DNA from: Vittaforma corneae ATCC 50505
Taxonomy: Eukaryota > Microsporidia > Nosematidae
Length of the DNA: 50,887 bases
Assembly: GCF_000231115.1 (NCBI RefSeq)
Contig: NW_006889838.1
Location: 1-50,887 of the forward strand
Reading direction: 5' to 3'
The notes below the pieces were generated by a model. That model did no database searches. It had not been told where the DNA came from and saw only the letters and a program-made list of their open reading frames with translations. Both the position numbers and the translations under genes were made by a program. Shown piece after piece: positions 17,759 to 25,655 of the stretch; within the stretch, counting starts at the first letter, position 1, and every line of letters begins with the position of its first letter.

Positions 17759-17920
17759 ATGTTAGCCATAAACAAGAATGCCTTTATCAATTTGCTTGGA
17801 AGTTCTGAGCAGCCATCGGCCTTAAATAGTATTTTAAATAAGTACAAGGATGATCGATGTAATTGCTGCCATCAGTCTAGTAATATCTTGTGTGATATAA
17901 CAGCTAAAGATGCAGACTAG
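17759..17920 (+). CDS. Possible 53-aa protein with CxCC motif
   Basis: Weakly supported. The product has a helical N-terminal half (INKNAFINLLGSSEQPSALN) and a Cys-rich end (DDRCNCCHQSSNILCDI) that could bind metal. It starts 18 bp from the divergent 17740 gene. Tightly packed divergent genes are common in microsporidia, but no motif or start signal confirms it. Confidence 0.35.
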   Translation: MLAINKNAFINLLGSSEQPSALNSILNKYKDDRCNCCHQSSNILCDITAKDAD

Positions 17921-18000
17921 AAAGAAACCCAAGTTGAAGACAACTAAAAATAGCATACATAAATAGACTAAACATCATTTCTAAAGTTAATCTCTTTTAA

Positions 18001-19098
18001 TTAACTTCTTGAAACATCTTGGAGCATATCAAACCAGTAGTTTCTCTCTGCATCAGTGTCAAAGGCCAGGTATCCTGTACTAGACTCGACTGAGTAGGTA
18101 AGCCTGTGTGGATGCGAATATCCATCATAGTCAAGCTTGTTGAAAGCAGTGGCTCTTTTAATATTCCAGTTTCCATATCCTGAGCCAGTGCCATCTTCCT
18201 CAAGCCACATGAGCTCCCCAGTTCGCAAAAGAACAAAATACTTTTTAACCCAAAAACAGAAAAAGAATGCCCTCTTCTTATAAATAAAACCCTCTGCAAT
18301 AACAGAATTCTTCCTTCTAAGTTCATGGATAACGCTTCCACTGTCGGGATTTTCAAGTTTGCAGGGTGCAAAGCCAGTCCCTGAGCTGTCTCCAACTCTA
18401 TGGTTTCTGTTCTTGTTTTCATCTATTCTTACTTGTGTATTTGGCCTTTCTGCCCTAGATTGCAAATTGGATTTGCTTGGGGCAGGCATCACCGGCCTGC
18501 CGCTAGATGAAGAGTGCAACGACATACTATCAGATAACGATGATCCCATTGACTTATTACTTGTAGAGCATTTGCAGGAGCTCGTATTACATCTTGTGCA
18601 CTTGTTCTCTTTATTAAATACACCACCGTTCTCAGGCTTATGGATGTTTTCTGCACACCTACAAGTCTTGGCATCCCTACTGCACTTCGCACACGTCTTC
18701 TGGGTGTTCGAGCCTGGATATGCCATCTTATCTTCTGGCTTTTTACTTGTACCAGCCTTATCTTTCATGTTAGACTCCATTTCCTTATCTCTTTTTTCAT
18801 GTGCAGCCATGTTCTCACTGCTAGGTTTTGTATTGGATGCCTCTTTCTCTTTGCTGGCCTCCTTTATTACCACTTTTTTAGTTTCCTCCTCGGCTTCCAT
18901 CGGTCCTCCTAGTGGCGCAAGGTTGGTTGTCTCTTGAGGCAATATCACTTCGGTCTTCTTCCCTGTATTATTACCCTTTGCTGCGATAACTGCTGGCTTC
19001 ACTGGCTCTTCCTGTGCAGGTCCAGCCAGTGGTGCCAGGTTTTTCTCGTCCGTTTGTATTTTGAGAGTCTTATCAGAATCATCCTTCTTCTCTGCCAT
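18001..19098 (-). CDS. PH-domain protein with NLxPL repeats and two Cys clusters
   Basis: 365 aa from ATG 19098, which is preceded by GGGG (plus-strand CCCC 19107-19110). The upstream coding-like sequence is broken (see 19099-19526). Residues 10-80 hold two related units, each with N-L-A-P-L-(A/G)-G-P. Residues 134-148 and 167-177 are two Cys clusters, CAKC-x6-CRC and CTRC-x4-CKC, likely metal-binding. A Ser-rich linker follows. The C-terminal ~95 residues are a pleckstrin-homology domain: EGFIYKKRAFFFCFWVKKYF, then VLLRTGELMWLEED, and a C-terminal helix with the conserved Trp (ERNYWFDMLQDV). PH domains bind phosphoinositides or proteins, so a membrane-associated role is likely. The disordered, repeat-bearing N-terminus is lineage-specific. 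Confidence 0.8.
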   Translation of the reverse strand: MAEKKDDSDKTLKIQTDEKNLAPLAGPAQEEPVKPAVIAAKGNNTGKKTEVILPQETTNLAPLGGPMEAEEETKKVVIKEASKEKEASNTKPSSENMAAHEKRDKEMESNMKDKAGTSKKPEDKMAYPGSNTQKTCAKCSRDAKTCRCAENIHKPENGGVFNKENKCTRCNTSSCKCSTSNKSMGSSLSDSMSLHSSSSGRPVMPAPSKSNLQSRAERPNTQVRIDENKNRNHRVGDSSGTGFAPCKLENPDSGSVIHELRRKNSVIAEGFIYKKRAFFFCFWVKKYFVLLRTGELMWLEEDGTGSGYGNWNIKRATAFNKLDYDGYSHPHRLTYSVESSTGYLAFDTDAERNYWFDMLQDVSRS

Positions 19099-19526
19099 TT
19101 CTACTACCCCTTTTTCTTGAGCAGTTTTATTTTCAATTTTCAATGTTTGATTGGTTCCCTTCCCATTATTGATTGGTTTATCTTCATTACAACTGCCTTC
19201 CCCCTTTATTACCGTTTTTTTGTTTGTTCCCCTGATCTCACCGAACCCTCCAATGGTGCAATGTTAGTGGCTGATTGTGGTGATATTGCCTCGGTTTTTA
19301 TTCTAGAATCTGCTTCCTTTTCTGCGACTATTATAGGCTTTATTGGCTCTTTTTGTTTAGGTTTAGCTAATGGAGACAGGTTATGCTCCTCAGATTGAAT
19401 CTTAATGCGATCCTTCTTTTATACCTGTAGCTTCTCAACTTCCTTTTCATCTCTTTTAACTACCACTATCTTCCTTCTGTCGGTACTTTTTCCAGGTTTC
19501 TTACTTCCATCATTATTACTAATCAT
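19099..19526 (-). pseudogene. Decayed N-terminal duplication of the PH-domain gene
   Basis: Reading from an ATG at 19526 gives a basic leader, then an in-frame TAA at 19419-19421, then a continuation whose words KIQSEEHNLSPLAKPKQKEP and SATNIAPLEG copy the units KIQTDEKNLAPLAGPAQEEP and TTNLAPLGG of the intact gene. At a T7 run (19215-19221) one base is missing. After it the frame joins the intact ORF through TVIKGEG, parallel to VVIKEAS downstream. So a tandem duplication of ~80 codons once extended this gene and is now interrupted by one stop and one frameshift. A 24-nt GT-AG interval around the stop could be a mini-intron, but I think decay is more likely. Confidence 0.65.
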
Positions 19527-19873
19527 GAAGTTACTACATTTCGAAACTTTAAATATATTTCAATGTAATTGGCTAAAAATCAATAAAACCTCAATATTCA
19601 TTAGTTTCTGTTAATTAAAGTAACCAATGATAATAAAAGGCTATGGAAGTAACAGTGGATGAGTGGGTAAAAACCACGGTGCCAATATATAGCGTGGTTC
19701 AATTTAATCAAGCGATCCGGATTTCTCTTTAGGTATTCTTCCTAGTAGACGTGCTGTTTCGTTTTTCACTACTAAATGTTGATTTGTCTTGGTACTATTT
19801 ATAATTGTCGTTTATTTGAACAGCTAATTTGGTTGTTTTAACCAAACTTTCCTTCATCACCCTCCTCATTAAA
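19527..19873. other. Intergenic region between divergent genes
   Basis: No gene seen. It contains the 5' regions of the decayed PH-gene extension (leftward) and PTPA (rightward). CCC at 19860-19862 lies 11 bp before the PTPA ATG, the expected position of the start-codon signal. Confidence 0.4.
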
Positions 19874-20638
19874 ATGAAAAGTATTAAGAGCTCTAACACT
19901 GACTTCAGATTAACAAAGGCCTATAGCATAATAACTGACTTTATATTTAGGATCGACAACAGTATAAAGAATGAGCCTCAATTATCCTTTCCCCGAGGAT
20001 TTATTATTGAACGGATAAGACAAATAGTTGAAGATACCGAGCTGTCAAGTATAAAGGGTAGGTTTGCTAATCCTGCAATGGTAACAGTTATAGAACAAAT
20101 AGAGACGCTAACAGACAACCCATATCTAAGTAATTCGTTTGGAAACAAGATTAGAATGGATTTTGGGACTGGCCACGAGTTAAATTTTCTGTGTTATCTT
20201 TATTCGTTGGTCGATGGAAAAGATAAGAAGATTGAAAGCCCACCAATAGTAGTAGACTGCAGGGGAGGCCTTAAGATAGAGCTGTGCCAGGTGAGTAGCA
20301 TTCTAACGGAATACTTTAGAATTATACGCTTTTATGTTGAAAAATTCAATATAGAACCCGCTGGCTCAAGAGGATGCTGGTGCATCGATGATTATTTACT
20401 TCTTCCCTATCTTTTTGGATCTTCAGAGTGTTTTAACAGCAGCATGCCTGTTGAGTTGGTTGGAAAGGGAATGTTTAGAGAATCATGCATGAGCAACCGC
20501 TCACCAATGCTGAAGAATATTTGCAAGCTTCCCTGGCAGAAGATTAACCATGGGATGATAAAAATGTATGACGAAGAAGTATTAGGAAAGAAAGTAGTTA
20601 CCCAGCACTTTATCTATAGCGATATTCTGCCGATATGA
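19874..20638 (+). CDS. PP2A phosphatase activator PTPA (Rrd1/Rrd2)
   Basis: 254 aa from ATG 19874 (the upstream TTG is ignored). Family-specific blocks are strong: KIRMDFGTGHELNFLCYLYS, EPAGSRGCWCIDDYLLLPYL followed by FGSSE, and PWQKINHGMIKMYDEEVLGK followed by KVVTQHFIYSDILP. These correspond to the PTPA signature blocks FGNxxRIDYGTGHE, EPAGSHGVWGLDDY and W.KVN.GLIKMY...VL.K.PVVQHF. It is a peptidyl-prolyl isomerase-like activator of PP2A catalytic subunits, acting in cytosol and nucleus. Shorter than yeast Rrd1/2 but with every conserved block present, so full length for a reduced genome. Confidence 0.93.
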   Translation: MKSIKSSNTDFRLTKAYSIITDFIFRIDNSIKNEPQLSFPRGFIIERIRQIVEDTELSSIKGRFANPAMVTVIEQIETLTDNPYLSNSFGNKIRMDFGTGHELNFLCYLYSLVDGKDKKIESPPIVVDCRGGLKIELCQVSSILTEYFRIIRFYVEKFNIEPAGSRGCWCIDDYLLLPYLFGSSECFNSSMPVELVGKGMFRESCMSNRSPMLKNICKLPWQKINHGMIKMYDEEVLGKKVVTQHFIYSDILPI

Positions 20639-20868
20639 CTGCAGAAAACAAAAAGATTTGAAATAATTGGTTGAAGGACTGAATAGTTGTAAACTGTAAA
20701 ATAAGGAATACTCACAACTTGGTAATGATTTTTATGCACTATGTTATTCCTATAAATATGTTTTAGAGACAATATACTGTCTTAGTATCAGCAGGTTGTC
20801 TTTGTTGTCCGTACTATTATTTTTTATTTTTTTACTTTTTAAGAAAAAATTTTTTACGACCCACAATC

Positions 20869-21816
20869 ATGAATACGACATATCAAAACATGACAGAATG
20901 TGACTACACAGTACATACAGAGACTCACACATGGAATTTGTTTTCGGACAGTCGGGCAATGGACATGATGAGGAGAATGTGGGAATCGTGTTTGCATGAT
21001 CGATTACTGGGGATATGGAATTTATTTCTGGATGCTATTAATCTCCCTGAATCTCAGCAAGAAGTCGAGATAACAAACCAAGCCATTGAACTATTCGATC
21101 TTGGAAAGAAAATCGATCAAAATCAAACTACTTCTCAAAAAATCCAAGACATATTTTCTCAATATAGAACAGACAGATACTTTGAAAATCTATTCCGTGA
21201 GTGTGGCATTGTGAAAGGTTGCGATGATGACACTGTTTCAACGCTCCTAGATCCATTTAAAACTTTAAACTCGGCATCGTTAACGATGTACCTTTTATTT
21301 TCCCTGGTGTTGCTAAACATTCTTTTTAGAAATGCAGTACTATCCAAGATGATGTATTCAGTCTGCATTGTTAACGCTTATATGGCTGGGTCCATCTGTC
21401 TAGTGAACTTGAAAGTTGCTTATGAACTAATGACTAGTTCGTGGCCCACGGAGATGCCTCTAGGCCTTGAATACCTAGTTAGGCTTTATCCTTACAGATG
21501 GATCTACCTTCAAATATTTGTGATGGCGGTATTTATCTTTTATCATAAATTTTATTTGAAATCTGACGATGTACAGGAAAAAAGACAAAATGTTTTCAAA
21601 AAGATTTTTGTGATCATCGTTATTATTCTTGGTGCATTTGTTCAAGGCATTGCTTGTTTATTCACTAAGAATATATTTCTGACGCAGTCTACTGCAGACT
21701 TTTTTACAATGTTCTGTTTGATAAACATTTGCATGATGGCTGCAATCATATACTCATCCGTGACTATGTTGAAGGCTTCATATCGTTACTTTATCAAAAG
21801 AAACACATCTGAGTAA
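20869..21816 (+). CDS. Membrane protein with ~135-residue soluble N-terminus and 5 TM spans
   Basis: 315 aa; not recognised. CCC at 20860-20862 precedes the ATG. Residues 1-135 are soluble, with N-glycosylation sequons near the start (NTT, NMT) and at NQT (~84), so this part may face the ER lumen or outside although no signal peptide is present. Hydrophobic spans lie near 137-157, 161-183, 209-230, 244-265 and 279-302. It ends in a basic tail (YRYFIKRNTSE). The promoter is very AT-rich (20815-20855, AAGAAAAAATTTTTT). It could be a transporter-like or ER protein. Confidence 0.7.
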   Translation: MNTTYQNMTECDYTVHTETHTWNLFSDSRAMDMMRRMWESCLHDRLLGIWNLFLDAINLPESQQEVEITNQAIELFDLGKKIDQNQTTSQKIQDIFSQYRTDRYFENLFRECGIVKGCDDDTVSTLLDPFKTLNSASLTMYLLFSLVLLNILFRNAVLSKMMYSVCIVNAYMAGSICLVNLKVAYELMTSSWPTEMPLGLEYLVRLYPYRWIYLQIFVMAVFIFYHKFYLKSDDVQEKRQNVFKKIFVIIVIILGAFVQGIACLFTKNIFLTQSTADFFTMFCLINICMMAAIIYSSVTMLKASYRYFIKRNTSE

Positions 21817-22033
21817 TATTAATAAAAGTTTTTAATTACAAATGTTAAGCAGCTTGTAAGTAGCTGTTTTTAGTGGACAAGCTTTGGCCTAGATTTTATC
21901 CAGAGCTTTTTCTGTCTTTTAGCATACTGTTCATGGTAGTGGTCATTGTCGCTAAAAGCTGGGGTTTAATACAAAATGTCAAAGATAGTGCCTGAAAGAT
22001 CCTTTAGGTGTCTGCGCCTTTAGACTTGTTTTG

Positions 22034-22312
22034 ATGATTAAATGTTTTGGATTGTGTATAATGCCTTTAGTCTCCTCCTACGACATTAGATATTATTCGC
22101 AAGCATGCAACCGAAACAAAGAAAAGCTTTTAAGAAAGCTCAGCAGAATATTTTTTGATCTTGTTGTCTCTTTGCACTGCAAAATATTCTGTGGATTGTG
22201 TGGCCCTATTCCAAACATAAATTTTCTGATAGGGCTTGTGTACTGCTGTTGCTCCAGCGGCAACTTTATTATATATGTGCCAATTCTATATTTTGCAATA
22301 GCAAAGATTTAA
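22034..22312 (+). CDS. Possible small secreted/membrane Cys-rich protein
   Basis: 92 aa. The first 15 residues could be a signal peptide (MIKCFGLCIMPLVSS). The middle is basic and helical (NRNKEKLLRKLSRIFFDLVV), followed by a Cys-rich hydrophobic end (IFCGLCGPIPNINFLIGLVY, then CCCSS). No C-rich start signal. It sits alone in a 0.8-kb gap between the 5-TM gene and HisRS. Real-gene status is uncertain. Confidence 0.4.
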   Translation: MIKCFGLCIMPLVSSYDIRYYSQACNRNKEKLLRKLSRIFFDLVVSLHCKIFCGLCGPIPNINFLIGLVYCCCSSGNFIIYVPILYFAIAKI

Positions 22313-22640
22313 ATAAAACGTATCAATGCTTGACTGAATTTTCAATAAAAAGCTAATTTACAGTTTTCTGCAGAAACATGACAAATTTTTAGTTTTAATA
22401 ATAAAGCGGTTGTCATAGAGGCATCTGTGCTTGTGCATTGACGTATTCCTCCTGGCTTCTTTATTTGTATGACTATTCCGCTTATACTCAATTACGTTCT
22501 AGCATGTATACAACAGTACCACACATATCAACACAGATAATCAATCACATGATATGTTTAAACGGTTCAAATAACTGCAGCAATGTACACTGGACAATTC
22601 GCACTCTTGATTTTTTTAATTGCTCAAGCCACTCCTTAGT

Positions 22641-24015
22641 ATGGTAAGTTTAAGAACGCCAAAAGGAACAGTGGACTTAAATCCCCAGCAATCACTTACT
22701 CTTGAGGAAATCGTTAGGAAAGTAAAGAGCATCTTTGAATCTCACAATGGTGTTCCAATTAACACACCTACTTTTGAGCTCAGAGAAATTCTAATGAACA
22801 AGTACGGAGAAGACGCTAAGCTAATCTACAACTTGGAAGACCAAGGTGGGGATATATGCTCATTGAGGTATGACCTGACTGTTCCATTCTCCCGTTATCT
22901 TTGCATGAATAGGATTCAGAAGATACGTAGATACCAAATTGCAAATGTCTTTAGGAGAGACAATCCATCTTTCAAGACAGGAAGACTCAGAGAGTTTATA
23001 CAAGCTGATTTTGACATTTGTGGGTCAGCATTACCAATGGTAAATGATGCTGAAATTTTAAGAATGATTTATGACATTTTGATTGCTTTCAGCCTTCCGT
23101 ACGCCTTTACAATCAAGATTAACGATAAGAGAATACTAACAGGCCTATTAAAAGTATGCAAGGTGCCAGAGGATCTACAACAGACTGCATGTTCAACAAT
23201 AGACAAAGTGGGAAAACTCACTACTGAAGAGATTAACAATGAGCTAATAACCAAAGGGCTTAGTGAAAGATCAGTGAGCGGAATCAATAGATTGATATTG
23301 AATAATGAGAATAAAACAGATTTGGAAACCATTCTAAATCTTAAGGAAATTATTAAGACATCCAAGCTTGCCGATACTATGTCTTCATCTTTGAGTTTGA
23401 AAAACAGTAGCGATGAGTCCATTTTAGACTTAACGGAGTTTGAAAAGGGTGTGGATGACGTTGAAATGCTTTTAAAATACTTGGATATTTACAAGGTTAA
23501 GAATATAAAACTTGACCTTAGTCTTGCAAGGGGCCTTGATTATTACACAGGGTTGATTGTTGAGGCTGTCTACGAAGGTGTCGATGTTGGATCTGTTGTT
23601 GGTGGTGGAAGATACGACAATCTGTGTGCTTCTCTCTCCAGCAATACACTTAATGTGCCTTGTGTCGGGTTTTCGGTAGGTGTAATGCGTATATTCGCAC
23701 TTTACCCTCCCATAACACCGGAGTGGGATGTATTTGTAGGCTCAGGCTATGGTTTGAATTTAGAAGATAGGATGGACATCTTAAATCGAATATGGGCACT
23801 TGGATTGAGAGCAGAGACCTTTACAAGTAAAAGAGTAAACTACATGGAGCAGGTAGAGTATGCCAAGAAGAACAATTTTAGTGTTGGGGTGTTCACTGGT
23901 GACAATGAAATATCAAAAGGGAGTGTATAGCATTGTGATTTTTAATACAATGGAGAAAAAGGAGGTGGAGAGAGAAGACCTCGCCAGTGAATTACGTAGT
24001 CTGTGCAACCTATAA
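22641..24015 (+). CDS. HARS: Histidyl-tRNA synthetase, single-base frameshift near the 3' end
   Basis: Class II synthetase charging tRNA-His. The start is ATG 22641. Motif 1 region is PINTPTFELREI. Motif 2 is RRYQIANVFRRDNP...GRLREFIQADFDICG. The histidine-specific signature is GLDYYTGLIVEA. Motif 3 is VGGGRYDNL...CVGFSVG. The open frame ends at a TAG at 23928, in the middle of the anticodon-binding domain (DNEISKG). In the +1 frame the expected C-terminus continues for 31 codons (VYSIVIFNTMEKKEVEREDL and on to TAA 24015). One base too many in the A4 run at 23915-23918 explains the break. Because the enzyme is essential, I annotate it as one gene with an apparent frameshift. Confidence 0.93.
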
Positions 24016-24267
24016 ATTAAATTGTACGCCTAATGCATATGAGTTAATATTATCTACTACTTATTGTTGTACAGCTCTGTATGGTATTAAGCGGAAAGAT
24101 AGAAAAAAACAAAGCCCGAAAAGTATTAATGAGCAGCGTAGGCCTTCAGCCCATAAATGGATATGTATAGATTATTACAGCCGCAGTCTGAGCACTTATA
24201 AAGATAAATGTCGGAAGTTAAAAGTCAATCAAAATTGCAAAAAGTCAATGTATTTAAGCTTATTTAC

Positions 24268-25262
24268 TTAAAAATCAACGTCAGTCCTGAAGCTATCGCT
24301 CTCGCCATCTCCCTTGATTCCAACAAAAGCCTTTTGATAATTAGCCTCCTTCTTATCAAAGAAATTGGTCTTCCCCATCAGTGAAATATTCTCCATAAAG
24401 TCGAATGGGTTCTTAGCATTGAATATTTTCTTCTCTCCAAGATTATAAAGAAGCCTATCTGCAACAAACTCGATGTATTGGCACATCAACGCACAGTTCA
24501 TCCCAATAAGACTCACAGGTAAACTCTCCGTGATAAACTGCTTTTCAATCTCAACAGCTTCCCTGACGATATCCCTGATTCTCGTGCATTTACTCACAAT
24601 ATGCTTGTGGAGGAGACAGGCAAATTCTGTATGGACTGCCTCATCTCTTGAAATCAATTCGTTTGAAAATGTCAGTCCAGGCATGAGTCCTCTCTTCTTG
24701 ATCCAAAAGATAGCTGCAAAGCATCCTGAAAAGAATATTCCTTCGACACAAGCAAATGCAATCATTCTTGTGTCGAAATCCGTGGTCGACTCGATCCACT
24801 TCTTGGCCCAGGCTGCCTTCCTGGCAATGGAAGGTATGGTTTTAATACTATTGAAGAGGAAATTCTTCTCGTCCTCATCACGGATGTATGTCTCGATAAG
24901 CTTCGAGTACATTTCCGAGTGAATGTTTTCCATTGCTATTTGGAATCCATAGAAGCATTTTGCCTCCAAGTTGGTAATCTCCGATGAAAATCTCTCCACA
25001 AGGTTCTCGTTGACAATGCCGTCAGAGGCTGCAAAGAATGCAAGAACATACTTGATGAAGTGTTGCTCATCCTTAGTAAGCCTATCGAAGTCCTCTAGGT
25101 CATTGTGTATGTCCACTTCCTCGACTGTCCAGAAGAGCTTTCTGCCTTTTTGTAATAGTGCCAAATATCATGATATTGGATCGGGAAAAGAACATATCTT
25201 GTTTGAGATGGATCCAGAAGAGGCTCTACAGCGGTGCTCTTCTCCTCTGACTTCTTCGACAT
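24268..25262 (-). CDS. RNR2: Ribonucleotide reductase small subunit (R2), single-base frameshift near 5' end
   Basis: About 331 aa if one missing base is allowed near 25133-25134. The N-terminal part reads from ATG 25262 (CCCC upstream) through [20 protein letters not shown] and YYKKAES. The rest resumes in another frame at [16 protein letters not shown]. In R2 proteins these flank each other directly (KKAEASFWTAEEVD). Metal ligands are all present: the Asp in VEEVDIHND, Glu/His in [11 protein letters not shown] (the last Tyr being the radical site), Glu in CVEGIFFSG, Glu/His in [10 protein letters not shown]. The C-terminal FRTDVDF is the R1-docking tail. Makes dNTPs with the large subunit. 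Confidence 0.93.
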
Positions 25263-25655
25263 GAGGGGTGTTCAAATTGTGAGTTTATATTTTGAATGGG
25301 AACTTGGTAGACAAGAAAGAACATTCATTTTACGTTAATTTACGAGTCCATATAACAGATTTCAAAGTATCAAACTTGTAGATAAAGTAGTTTGTTGTTT
25401 TGAGTTTTTATTGTCCCAGAGCTTCAGAACAGCAGAACTATCAATTAAAATCTTTTAGAAACTTTCTCCTTTGTTCAATAAAGTTTATAATAATGATGTC
25501 AAATAAATACAAAATAGACCACAGCCAATGCATCCAAGATGTGGATTAGCATAAGTAGGGTGTTTGAAGTAGAGTGAATACAAACTAAAGAGATATACCA
25601 CATTCCTATCAAATTGAAAAACTAAAATGGCTGTTTCTCCAAGGAATGTTGTCTT
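25263..25655. other. Intergenic region, nothing recognised
   Basis: Separates the RNR2 promoter from the 3' end of the homeodomain gene. GGGG at 25265-25268 (CCCC on the coding strand) is the RNR2 start signal. AATAAA-like words occur near 25480-25510. No ORF or RNA gene is supported. Confidence 0.4.

Noticed and set aside
18359..18937. 192-codon plus-strand ORF opposite the PH-domain gene
   Set aside because: Arises from purine-rich low-complexity coding sequence on the other strand; Leu/Ser/Cys-rich nonsense product.
22555..22580. GGTTCAAAT word that could be a tRNA T-arm
   Set aside because: Flanking bases do not form a 5-bp T-stem and there is no acceptor or anticodon arm. No tRNA found anywhere in the window.
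22641..22652. ATG followed directly by GTAAGTTT in HisRS, resembling a microsporidian 5' splice site
   Set aside because: The uninterrupted reading gives the normal HisRS start (SLRTPKGTVDLNP), so there is nothing to splice.
24971..25264. 97-codon plus-strand ORF covering the RNR2 promoter and N-terminus
   Set aside because: The minus strand encodes conserved R2 sequence throughout, in two frames.
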